Source: Tethya wilhelma
Taxonomy: Eukaryota; Porifera; Demospongiae; Tethyida; Tethyidae
DNA: 64,000 nucleotides
Assembly: GCA_964030475.1 (NCBI GenBank)
Contig: CAXIPT010000001.1
Span: 2,447,326 to 2,511,325, forward strand
Reading direction: 5' to 3'
Positions 1-11,132 of this stretch are shown here, piece after piece; the first letter of the stretch is position 1, and each line of letters opens with the position of its first letter. Both the position numbers and the translations under genes were made by a program. A model generated the notes under the pieces. It did no database searches, was not told where the DNA came from, and saw only the letters and a program-made list of their open reading frames with translations.

Positions 1-2642
1 CTTGGCTGGATGCTTCGAAACTAATGGCAAACCGTGTTTTCAAGATGGTCTCCCAAAGAACTTTGAGTTTCAGCTTCTTCCTGAAGACTGGGATCACTGC
101 CGTATGTGGACATACATATAGAGCTGCTTGATGAATTTAGTATTTTGACTCTGGAATGTTGCACCTACTGCACTACTTTTGCTTCTCTCTCCAGAGCCTC
201 TCCTTGATGGTATTCTCCATCGTATTCCTGCTATGGAGAATGCTGAGATCAGACAGATGATCAATGGACCTGAAAGCTTCACTCCTGACATGCATGCCAT
301 CTTGGGAGAAGCCCCTGAGGTAATACTCTACTATAATAATAATTATTACATTTCACAAAGATATACTGTTGTTAGAAATACTTTTATTGAATTAATCAAT
401 TTCTGGATATTCGATCTGTATGTGCATGTATAGATTCAAAACTATTATGTTGCTGCTGGTATGTGCTCCAATGGTATTGCTAGTGCTGGAGGCTTTGGCA
501 AAGCTCTGGCAGAATGGATTGCTGATGGTATTTTGATGTTTGCCATGCAAATGCCAATGCTGATATTCTTGTGAAAATGCTTTTATTAATATATTATTAC
601 TAGGAGAGCCCCCATTTGATTTGTGGGAGTTTGATATTACACGGTTTGGAAGGCATGAATCCAACAAAGTCTACCTCAGCGACAGGTCTCGAGAGACTCT
701 GGGACGGTATTTAGCCATGCCCTGGCCCCACTGGGAGAGAGAGACTGGCCGTGGTATCAAGACAACTCCATTCCACTCAAGGAACGAGGCAGCCGGTGCT
801 AGCTTTGGATGTGTGTACGGTTGGGAGAGACCCAACTGGTTTGCTACGAGTGAAGGGGGTATGTGTTTACTATGTTTGTTTTGGTGTTTATTATGAGAAC
901 TTGTACTTTTGTAGAATCTCGTGAAAATGAGCATACATTTGGAGTACCAAACTGGTTTGAAAATGTGAAGGAAGAGCATCTTGCTTGTCGGACCAATGTA
1001 GCACTGTTTGACATGAGCCCATTTGCCAAGCTTGAAATCGAGGTGCATTCATGTGACATACTTTTCATAGCCTATTATGTATTGCTATCATATATTCATC
1101 CTTGTCAGGGTCCCAATGCTGAAGCTGCAATGCAGATGTTGTGCTCCAACAATGTGGCTGTTTCACCTGGGAAGGTGGTCTATACTGCAATGTTGAACAA
1201 GCAAGGTGGCTTCCAGACTGACTGTACTGTCACGAGACTATCCCAAAACAAGTTAGAGCTGAAAATATGACCTAGCTAGTACTAAACTTATATTCTTGTC
1301 TGTACAGGTACCTAGCCATTTGCCCATCAGCCCAGGCCACTCATGTAGCAGCCTGGATTGATCGTCACCTCCCACCATCTGTAGGTTTGAGTGATGTGAG
1401 CACACAGTACTGTGTGTTGGCAGTAATGGGACCTCGTTCAAGAGACCTGCTCCAGAAGACCACAAGAACACCTCTTGATAACAGGAGCTTCCCCTTTGCT
1501 ACTTCTCAAGTATGTAGGCTTTATTTAGTCAAAGATGTGACTAACTTTGTCATTTGTAATCAGGTTATTGATGTAGGCTATGCTACTGGTGTGCGTGCAA
1601 TCAGGATCACCTACATGGGAGAGCTGGGGTGGGAATTACACATTCCAACTGAGGTATGTGTATGTCATAGTAATAATCATCATCATGAAGAGTATGGGCT
1701 TGTTCCTAGGCTCTACATACCTTTTCAAAATTAAATTACCTGCCAAAACGTAAGAAGGGATCCCATGTTCTCTCCCTTTACCTTGTTGGCAGTTGTTATT
1801 TGCAGGTTAATTAATTAAATGAACTGTGTCACTATGCCAGCACTGTTTTATTACTGAAAATAAACTGCATGAAGTTTTATGACATTCTATGACCTGTTTG
1901 TTTTGTTTCTAGCATGATTTGGGTACCACGTCCAAATAATAATATATATTGTGCATTTGTCAACAAAAATTCACAAAACGTCACACGTTTTATTTTTAGT
2001 AACAAAACAGCGCTTATATAGTGACAGTTCCTTTAAAGGTTATCTTTCCTTTTCTAGTATGCCCTACATGTATATGATCATCTAATATCAATTGGAGCTG
2101 AGTTTGATTTGAGACTAGCTGGAGCCTATGCAATGGACAGTCTGAGAATAGAGAAGGCCTTCAGACACTGGGGACATGAGTTGGACACTGAGACAACACC
2201 TTGGGAAGCTGGACTAGGATTTGCTGTGGATATGAAGAAGGTACGTAACGAGTTAGTTAATTGTAAGTTTGTGTCAACATCATTTTCCCTCCAGGATAAT
2301 TTTATTGGTCGAGATGTTCTGGTTAAGCAGCAAGAGGAAGGAGTGAGACAACAGCTTGGCATCTTTGCTGTGGACATTCCTAAAGAGTGTGACACTCTTC
2401 CCTGGGGAAATGAGACCATTTATCGCAATGGTGAATACACTGGCTATGTCACATCAGCAGCCTATGGTCACTATGTTGACAAAGTAGTGTGCCTTGGATA
2501 TGTTAGCAATGGAGGCAAGGCAGTTTCAGCAAGCTACCTCAAGAATGGACAATATGAGATTGAGATTGATGGACAACTTTGGCCAGCAGAGATCAGCTTG
2601 AAATCATTATATGATCCTGCTTCCTTAAAAGTGAAATTTTAG
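1..2642 (+). CDS. SARDH: Sarcosine/dimethylglycine dehydrogenase-like, copy A (5' end outside window)
   Basis: C-terminal part of a mitochondrial FAD-dependent demethylase of one-carbon metabolism, which oxidises N-methylglycines and passes the methyl group to tetrahydrofolate. Ten exons can be followed by reading frame and splice signals: about 1-101, 195-319, 434-527, 604-858, 915-1042, 1109-1251, 1308-1509, 1564-1653, 2058-2240 and 2295-2642 (stop). Seen: GPESFTPDM and YGWERPNWF in the dehydrogenase half, then a GcvT-like aminomethyltransferase half with VALFDMSPFAKLE, MGELGWELHIP and NFIGRDVL. The C terminus ends LKSLYDPASLKVKF, like sarcosine dehydrogenase. DMGDH is the main alternative. 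PDPR is less likely, because the sister copies keep the His of the TTWHAAGL motif that carries covalent FAD. First of three tandem copies. Confidence 0.85.
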
Positions 2643-2868
2643 TTGGTTCGTGCATAAATAATACATCTATGGTTCGTGTATATGTATTTTATTATGTATG
2701 CCATGGTTGTATGACACTATTTTTGTAAAGTCATAATTTTCTATGGTAAAGTGCACTAGCAATGTAGGGATCGTCAAACGTAAAAACTTAATTTTGAATT
2801 TTCTCGTGTGTGGAATTCCGGAGCCGGGTTTTGGAACCGGAGAGGTGAGGGAGAGAGATGTGCTCACT

Positions 2869-2921
2869 TAGTCTCGCGAGCCATATAGGCGGAGCGAAAG
2901 GGGTCTGGCTACGCGAGACTA
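2869..2921. mobile_element. 53-bp miniature inverted-repeat insertion
   Basis: A 53-bp segment begins TAGTCTCGCG and ends CGCGAGACTA, a perfect 10-bp terminal inverted repeat. It is flanked on both sides by the same 9-mer GTGCTCACT (2860-2868 and 2922-2930). The matching upstream region of copy C (about 5060-5100) has no such insert. This is the signature of a very short non-autonomous DNA element with a 9-bp target duplication. Confidence 0.75.
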
Positions 2922-2963
2922 GTGCTCACTAAGGTTCCCCATATCAGATTTATTGAGCTCAAC

Positions 2964-4872
2964 ATGTGGCAAATACGTGCTACAGTCTTCAAAATTCTAC
3001 CAAGAAAATGTCAGGTTCCTTCAAGTTTTCAGCTCAGGTTCTCTAGCTCTACTTCAAGTCTGGTCAGTGATGCTGAACTTCAGAAAGAGTTGCCCTCAAG
3101 TGCACAGGTTGTAATATGTGGAGGAGGAGTGATTGGTGCTTCAGTGGCTTATCACTTACCTAAAGTTGGGATCAAAGATGTGGTACTGCTAGAGCAAGGA
3201 AGGTAGGAGGTTAGAAGGGTATACTTCATAATTTTAGCAATGCCTATCACGAATAAGCGTTCAAAGTCATAATTATAAGTTTTGTGCAGATTAAGTTGTG
3301 GCACTACCTGGCATGCAGCTGGTCTGCTGGGTTCTATTCGAGGCACTCGACCATATACAAAAGTTTCACGTTACTCTAATCAACTTTATTCTTCACTCGA
3401 AGAAGAGACGGGACTAGGAACTGGTCAGTTCAAAAGATTCACGCATATTAAAGTATACGGCTCGTACAATAATTGTGTCTACTTGTGGATAGGTTTCAAG
3501 CAGACTGGGGCACTAATCCTTGCCCATGGTAAAGATCGTATGAAAGTTTTACGACGAACTCAAGCTATTGGAAGGTGCTCACTTTCCACTATCCAAGTAT
3601 ATATAACACATTCACAAACAAATGTTATGCCTCCAAACCCACAGAAGCTGTGGAGTTGAATCAGAGATCATAGCTCCTAAAGAAGTGGAGAAAATCTGCC
3701 CGATATTAAGGACTAATGATATTGTTGTAAGACTTCTTCTCACATGATCATTTACTATGTATGACGTTATATAACAATCACTACAACCACTACCATTATA
3801 GATGCAAGCTATCAGAAAGTGACTCCCTCGGTGTTAAGGGTTATAGTAGTCATTTTTTCCATGTTTGTGTGTTGGCAGTAATGGGACCTCGTTCAAGAGA
3901 CCTGCTCCAGAAGACCACAAGAACACCTCTTGATAACGGGAGCTTCCCCTTTGCTACTTCTCAAGTAAGTAGGCTCTATTTAGTCAAAGATGTGACTAAC
4001 TTTGTCATTTGTAATCAGGTTATTGATGTAGGCTATGCTACTGGTGTGCGTGCAATCAGGATCACCTACATGGGAGAGCTGGGGTGGGAATTACACATTC
4101 CAACTGAGGTATGTGTACGTCATAAAATCACGGTTATGAAGAATATTAAGTATGGGCTTGTTCCCAGGCTTTATACCTTGTGAAATATTAACTGCCAAAT
4201 AATAAGAAGGGATCCTCGGTTCTCTCCCTTCATTTAATTGGCCATTGTTATTTGCAGCTTAATTAACAGTTATTTTTCTTTTTCTAGTATGCCCTACATG
4301 TATATGATCATCTAATGTCAGTTGGAGCTGAGTTTGATTTGAGACTAGCTGGAGCCTATGCAATGGACAGTCTGAGGATAGAGAAGGCCTTCAGACACTG
4401 GGGACATGAGTTGGACACTGAGACAACACCTTGGGAAGCTGGACTAGGATTTGCTGTGGACATGAAGAAAGTACGTTGCAAGTTAGTAAATTGCAAGTTT
4501 GTGTCAACATCATTTTCCCTCTAGGATAATTTCATTGGTCGGGATGCTCTGGTTAAGCAGCAAGAGGAAGGAGTGAGACAACAGCTTGGCATCTTTGCTG
4601 TGGACATTCCTAAAGAGTGTGACAGTCTTCCCTGGGGAAATGAGACCATTTATCGCAATGGTGAATACACTGGCTATGTCACATCAGCAGCCTATGGTCA
4701 TTATGTTGACAAAGTAGTGTGCCTTGGGTATGTTAGCAATGGAGACAAGGCAGTTTCAGCAAGCTACCTCAAGAATGGACAATATGAAATTGAGATTGAT
4801 GGACAACTTTGGCCAGCTGAGATCAGCTTGAAATCATTATATGATCCTGCTTCTTTGAGAGTGAAATTTTAG
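2964..4872 (+). pseudogene. Sarcosine/dimethylglycine dehydrogenase-like, copy B, internally deleted
   Basis: Starts with an intact first exon (ATG 2964) with a mitochondrial-style basic N terminus and the FAD-binding [13 protein letters not shown] motif. Exons 3290-3423 (CGTTWHAAGLLGS), 3493-3574 and 3645-3726 follow. The sequence then jumps at about 3866 into the middle of the exon that encodes VMGPRSRDLL in copy A, and continues with the last exons (to 3964, 4019-4108, 4288-4470, 4525-4872). All exons for the central FAD domain and the first part of the folate domain are missing. Splicing from the donor at 3727 to the nearest AG near 3877 would read straight into a TAA. So it is either a pseudogene made by unequal crossing-over or a collapsed assembly of two copies. 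Confidence 0.75.
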
Positions 4873-4978
4873 TTTGTAACTACATGTTCGTGTATGCCAT
4901 GGTTGCACGACACTTATTTTTGTAAAGTGCACTAGTAATGTAGGGATCGTCAAACGTAAAAACTCAATTTTGAATTTT

Positions 4979-4981
<3 letters not shown>

Positions 4982-5013
<32 letters not shown>
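4982..5013. repeat. (TG)n microsatellite upstream of copy C
   Basis: About 16 TG units. The equivalent place upstream of copy B (about 2804) has only three, so the repeat expanded or contracted after the duplication. Confidence 0.9.
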
Positions 5014-5014
<1 letters not shown>

Positions 5015-5136
5015 AATTCCGGGATCCGAAACCCGATTTTGGAACCGGAGAGGCGAGAGAGAGATGTGCTCATTATGGAGCATTTGCAGCAGGGTTCCCC
5101 ATTATATCAGAGCTAAGATGCAGTACTGCAGTCAAC

Positions 5137-8100
5137 ATGTGGCAAATACGTGCTACTGTCTCCAAAATTTTACCAAGAAAGTGTCTGGTTCCTTCAAGTT
5201 TTCAGCTCAGGTTCTCTAGCTCTACTTCAAGTCTGGTCAGTGATGCTGAACTTCAGAAAGAGTTACCCTCAAGTGCACAGGTTGTAATATGTGGAGGAGG
5301 AGTGGTTGGTGCTTCTGTGGCTTATCACTTACCTAAAGTTGGGATCAAAGATGTGGTACTGCTAGAGCAAGGAAGGTAGGAGCATATAAAAAAACAATAT
5401 TAAGAGGTTAGAAGGGTATATAATAATATTATACTAATTTATAATTTAGCATTAACTGCTGTCAAATAAGCATTCAAATTTTGTGCAGGTTGAGTTGTGG
5501 CACTACTTGGCATGCAGCTGGTCTGTTGGGTTCTATTCGAGGCACTCGACCATACACAAATATTGTGCGTTACTCTAATCAACTTTATTCTTCACTCGAA
5601 GAAGAGACGGGACTAGGAACTGGTCAGTTAAACATAATAATAATAATAATTATTGTCACTTTACAAATTTTTATGGGTAGGTTTCAAGCAGACTAGTACA
5701 ATGATGCTTGCCCAAAAAAAAGACCGCCTGAAAGCTTTAAGACGAACTCAAGCTGTTGGGAGGTATGTACCTTTATAGCTGTGTGAATGTAGATCTAGCA
5801 ATCTCCCCTTCTTATGATGATCATGTGATGTGCACTTAAACCCACAGAAGCTGTAGAGTAGAATCAAAAATGATAACTCCTAAGGAAGTGGAAAAAATTT
5901 GTCCAATACTGAGGACTGATGACATTATCGTAAGAATTCCTTTTAAATTGCTTCCAATTCTTGTTACTATTATTGTATGCCGTTTTGCTCATTAAAGGGA
6001 GCATTGTACATTCCAAATGACATATCATCAGGCAGTCCAAGTGATATTTGTCAATCTCTGGCAAAAGGAGCAACACAGCAAGGTTTTATAATCTAGTATT
6101 CACTTAAAATGCCCAATTATGATAAATATTGTTCTCTTTTAGGTGTTCAGTTGTTTGAAGGTGTTTGTGTGCAGGGTGTGGAGGTGAAGAATGGGAGGGT
6201 GGCTGGAGTGAACACCGATCATGGTCACATTGACTGTGAGATATTTGTCAACTGTGCAGGACAGGTCAGCAGATAACATGGACAAAAATATAAGGCATTG
6301 ACTTATTATTGTTTTGCTATACTTATTGTATTATCACTTATTATAATACAATAAGTATAGCAAATCAATAATAAGTCAATTTTATGTTTGTTTTGTTAAT
6401 NGGATGTTTTGATTTGTATGTGCATGTATAGATTCAAAACTATTTTGTTGCTGCTGGTATGAACTCAGGTGGTATTGCTAGTGCTGGAGGCTTTGGCAAA
6501 GCTCTGGCAGAATGGATTGTTGCTGGTACTGTGATGTTTACTATCCAAATTTCTTTTTTTTTTTTCTGATCCTTTACTAATAATTTTTCTTTTTAGGTGA
6601 ACCTCCTTTTGACATGTGGAAGTTTGATATTGCTAGGTTCAGTAGTCACCAAGCGAACAGGGTCTACCTCAATGACAGAAGTAGAGAGTCTTTGTGTATG
6701 CATTATTTCATTCCGTGGCCCCACTGGGAGTGGACAACTTGCCGTGGTATCAAGAAAACTCCATTCCACTCAAGGAACGAGTCAGCTGGTGCTAGCTTTG
6801 GGTGTGTGTACGGTTGGGAGAGACCCAACTGGTTTGCTACGAGTGAAGGGGGTATGTGGTTTAGTTTGCTTTTGTTGAATAAGTTCTATTGCAATTTCAT
6901 TGTTATTATTGACTTACAGAATCTCGTGAAAATGAGCACACATTTGGAATACCAAACTGGTTTGAGAATGTGAAGAAAGAGCATCTTGCTTGTCGGACCA
7001 ATGTAGCACTGTTTGACATGAGCCCATTTGCCAAGCTTGAAGTCAAGGTGCATTCATGTGACATACTTTTTCATAGCCTATTATGTATTTCTATCCTATC
7101 TTCATCCTTCATCCTTCATCCTTGTCAGGGTCCCAATGCTGAAGTTGCAATGCAGATGTTGTGCTCCAACAATGTGGCTGTTTCACCTGGGAAGGTGGTC
7201 TATACTGCAATGTTGAACAAGCAAGGTGGCTTCCAGACTGACTGTACTGTCACGAGACTATCCCAAAACAAGTTAGAGCTGAAAATATGACCTAGCTAGT
7301 ACTAAACTTATATTCTTGTCTGTACAGGTACCTAGCCATTTGCCCATCAGCCCAGGCCACTCATGTAGCAGCCTGGATTGATCGTCACCTCCCACCATCT
7401 GTAGGTTTGAGTGATGTGAGCACACAGTACTGTGTGTTGGCAGTAATGGGACCTCGTTCAAGAGACCTGCTCCAGAAGACCACAAGAACACCTCTTGATA
7501 ACGGGAGCTTCCCCTTTGCTACTTCTCAAGTATGTAGGCTTTATTTAGTCAAAGATGTGACTAACTTTGTCATTTGTAATCAGGTTATTGATGTAGGCTA
7601 CGCTACTGGTGTGCGTGCAATCAGGATCACCTACATGGGAGAGCTGGGGTGGGAATTACACATTCCAACTGAGGTATGTGTACGTCATAAAATCATGATC
7701 ACGAATCCCCTTCATTTTGTTGGCAGTTGTTTTTTGCAGGTTAATTAACTAAAGGTTATATTTTTCGTTTTCTAGTATGCTCTCCACATATATGATCACC
7801 TATTATCAATTGGAGCTGAGTTTGATTTGAGACTAGCTGGAGCCTATGCAATGGACAGTCTGAGAATAGAGAAGGCCTTCAGACACTGGGGACATGAGTT
7901 GGACACTGAGACAACACCTTGGGAAGCCGGACTAGGATTTGCTGTGGACATGAAGAAGGTATACATACCGTATAGTGGGAAAGTTTCACAGGGGGTTAAC
8001 TTTTGCAGTTTTAGCAGATCACGGTCCATCCGTGTAATTCTCCATAATGTACATACTGTATAAGCATTCCATAACTCACCTGCGAAAGTTAAAATGTAAA

Positions 8101-8564
8101 AATGTTTGACGAGAAACATTTGCAAAATTTAGAACTGCAAAACTTTCCTACTATACATGCAGTAGCTAGTGCGAATCATTCATCTTATCTGTGTTGGCAA
8201 CATCATTTTCTTCCAGGATAATTTCATTGGTCGGGATGTTCTGGTTAAGCAGCAAGAGGAAGGAGTGAGACAACAGCTTGGCATCTTTGCTGTGGACATT
8301 CCTAAAGAGTGTGACACTCTTCCCTGGGGAAATGAGACCATTTATCGCAATGGTGAATACACTGGCTATGTCACATCAGCAGCCTATGGTCACTATGTTG
8401 ACAAAATGGTGTGCCTTGGATATGTTAGCAATGGAGACAAGGCAGTTTCAGCAAGCTACCTCAAGAATGGACAATATGAGATTGATATTGATGGGAAATG
8501 TTGGCCAGCAGAGATCAGCTTGAAATCATTATATGATCCTGCTTCTTTGAGAGTAAAAATGTAG
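5137..8564 (+). CDS. SARDH: Sarcosine/dimethylglycine dehydrogenase-like, copy C (most complete)
   Basis: Mitochondrial flavoprotein that removes methyl groups from sarcosine or dimethylglycine. Exons: 5137-5375 ([16 protein letters not shown] dinucleotide-binding motif), 5489-5622 (TTWHAAGL, the covalent-FAD His motif), 5681-5762, 5848-5929, 5998-6082, 6143-6265 (FVNCAGQ), 6432-6525, 6597-6851, 6920-7047, 7129-7271, 7328-7529, 7584-7673, 7776-7958 and 8217-8564 (stop). Between 6265 and 6432 the exons that copy A has at 1-101 and 195-319, and those before them, are absent. A lone N lies at 6401, so the gap is probably an assembly join. Copies A and C are nearly identical from the exon near 7129 onward, including intron sequence, which suggests recent duplication or gene conversion. 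The final intron carries a MITE that copy A lacks. Confidence 0.8.
6298..6379. repeat. Perfect-looking inverted repeat beside single N
   Basis: TTGACTTATTATTG at 6298 pairs with CAATAATAAGTCAA ending at 6379, and the arms continue inward through TTGCTATACTTATTGTA and its complement. It lies in the dehydrogenase copy C interval that lacks exons, 22 bases before the N at 6401. It could be a fold-back element or a chimeric read end. Confidence 0.7.
7966..8164. mobile_element. MITE in last intron of dehydrogenase copy C
   Basis: The ends are imperfect inverted repeats: TACCGTATAGTGGGAAAGTT at the left, and the complement of TACTGCATGTATAGTAGGAA at the right. About 200 bp long, absent from the same intron of copies A and B. 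The termini resemble those of the element at 49431-49648 (TATAGCGGG core). Confidence 0.6.
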
Positions 8565-8745
8565 GGATGTTATTTTTTTGCTTGCAGCTGGGACGTTCTA
8601 TGAGTATAATATTTTTGTATTGTTACCCTTTCAACCTTTATATTTTGTGTGCAACAGCTCTATGAAAAGCTCTATGGCTTAAAGTGCAAAGTACAGTAGA
8701 CGGTACATATAACGACCCTTACCTTATACCGAATACCCTGACAAA

Positions 8746-10875
8746 ATGGAGGCTTCAAATAAGCGTCAGACCAAAGCAAGAGGAATAATTGAGGATGTAA
8801 GACTGTAACTTTGTAAGGAAACAATTGAGATGTAAAGTTTGACCATAGACATGTTTGATTCTTTTTTTCACTGCAGGTTTTTCGACGTGCAGACAAGAAT
8901 GGTGAGCTTGTTTGCACCATGTCTGAAACATAACTTACACAAATTTATTAATACCATCACCACATGCACAGATGATGGTTCTCTTTCTCTGGAAGAGTTT
9001 CAAACATTCTTTGCTGATGGAATGCTGACAAGCACACAGCTTGAAGAGCTTTTCAGAGAAATTGATACACACAAGACCAAGTGAGCAAAGCATCACATTT
9101 GAAAGTTGTGCTGAGTAACTTGATTTATGTTTTATAATATCACAGTAATCTGGATACTTCAGAATTATGTGGTGAGTCTTCTAACATGGTATTAATTATA
9201 CATGTGTGTATAGGCGTATGTATTACACTAATCCTGTATTTTTTATTTATTTTATATTTATTTATAATTTATTTATGTACATTCAGAATACTTTGCCAAG
9301 TACTGGGGTCCATTTGAAGAGATCTTTGCCACTCTGGATGACCTAGGTACTTCCATTACTCAAGCAGTCCATGCCACAGCAGAGGTACACAAGTCCTACA
9401 TGCTCATTGTAGTACCACTATTATTTGGGGGACTTTTCTTTGACCATGTAGAAATACAGTGAGCAGACACCAATGGAACAGTTTGCCACAAGGTTTCTAC
9501 TGAAAGAGGTATCTTGTCTATATATAATAATTTATGTAGTGCTGCTTGATGTGTGCATCCCTTTTAACTTGTCTGTCCTCTTTCTTATTACTTTTATAGA
9601 CTCTGAACCACATGTCTCATCTTCAAATCCCTTTGGACTCAGCAGTCGATAAACTAGAAGAAGAGTAAGTACATTGAGCTGGATTGCTTGGCTTAGCTAT
9701 ATAGACAGACCAATCAATGGGACTTTACAAATACAGCATCGTTCCCGCGCCCGAGTCCCACTTAGATACATAATGATAGCGTGGGAGTGAGGCTGCAATA
9801 ATGAATTATCTATGATAATGAAAGGGTACTTTCCCCATAAGCAGTTATGAAAATTGATGTCATGTGATTGAAACACAATCCCTTGGTGTATAGTAAACCC
9901 ATGGAGCATGTCCCAGTTGACGTACTCACTAAGAACACTGGAGTGGTGAAGCCTCGCTGGCAGCAGAAGGTACAGAGGAGCAGATCTACTGATCAGTATG
10001 ATGGAGGTTAGTCTGTAACTAATACGTACTGTGAGTGTGTCGATTGTGACACAATGGTGTATTTACAGTGGGTAGATCTATTGGAGGTGAGGTTGGAAGA
10101 CTTGCTGAGCTCATCGACAAACTCGAAAATAAGGTTTGATGATTTTGTTGCGACCATTGTACAACTGTTAACATGATGGTGTACTTCCACTTGACCCGCA
10201 GGTCCAGCTGAACCCAGTGGAAGAGGAGCAAGTAGCCCCAAGCACTAAGAACACAGTATGCCTCCCTGTCTCTAGCTTCTTTTATCCGTTCTCCTTTCAG
10301 CTTGAGTTATGTGTTGCTTGCCTTGATCTTTGCAGGTGATAGTGGTCTCTCGTGACATGACAACCAGCGAAGAACTTGTAAAGGATTTCTTACAAAGTGT
10401 GAAGCTCTACACAGAGGCAATATACACTCAAGAAGGGATTCTACAGTAATGAAAATTGATTAATGTATGTAGTCACTTGTACTCAGTCCTACATGCACAC
10501 ACACACACACACACACATATAGTATAATGGTGCGTTCGTACAGTGGAACGTATCGGTATACGATCTTTGAAGTATGGGAAGACAACGAAAGCTTGCAGAG
10601 GTACACACACACATATATATATATAAATTCGTGTAATTCTAATATTGAAAGTAATAGTTTTTCCATTCTTTTACAGGCACTATACCTCAAAGGCCAGCAA
10701 AATATTTAGACGAGCTTGTATTGACCAACTAGTGGGTCCAGAAGATTGCAAGATGATAAACTTACCTGGTATGACACAAAATGATGAAGCTAAAACTCTA
10801 TGTAACTATTCTTTGATTTTGAATGCAGTATCATGGTGGCCAGAGCAGAGTGATGAGAAAGGACAACTTGTATAA
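8746..10875 (+). CDS. NECAB: NECAB-like EF-hand plus ABM domain protein
   Basis: N-terminal EF-hand calcium-binding protein, a cytosolic calcium sensor family best known from neurons. Fourteen exons can be traced: 8746-8796, 8877-8901, 8972-9080, 9146-9171, 9287-9384, 9452-9508, 9600-9664, 9894-10006, 10069-10133, 10202-10255, 10336-10445, 10523-10600, 10677-10768 and 10829-10875. They sum to 990 bp (329 residues), in frame throughout. Seen: a canonical EF loop [12 protein letters not shown] near residue 25, a second degenerate loop with [12 protein letters not shown], the family motif [13 protein letters not shown], a coiled-coil segment [12 protein letters not shown], and a C-terminal antibiotic-biosynthesis-monooxygenase-like (ABM) domain with [17 protein letters not shown]. 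Order and length match vertebrate NECABs. A NECAB-like gene outside nervous-system animals would imply an older cellular role. Confidence 0.88.
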
Positions 10876-11132
10876 AGGACGCAAAACAGAATGAGCTTAC
10901 ATAACTAGCTATGCATGCTATTAGGGTTTATAATTTTCGTTTATGGTTATGTGTTAGTGTAGTGTACGAAAATAAATAGTCTGATGCATGTACGTAGTTA
11001 ATTGTACCATAATTATCTGTGATTGTGGTTTCACATTCTATATAATTTAATTTTTGTCGTGATATTTGTGGGTACGTGGTATGCGTAGTGGGTCCAGTGG
11101 AACAGACAACTGGCTCCAGCCAGCATCCATGG

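Noticed and set aside
1..8564. Assignment as PDPR (pyruvate dehydrogenase phosphatase regulatory subunit)
   Set aside because: PDPR is similar in length and domains, but the TTWHAAGL covalent-FAD motif and the LKSxYDP C terminus favour an active SARDH/DMGDH-type enzyme.
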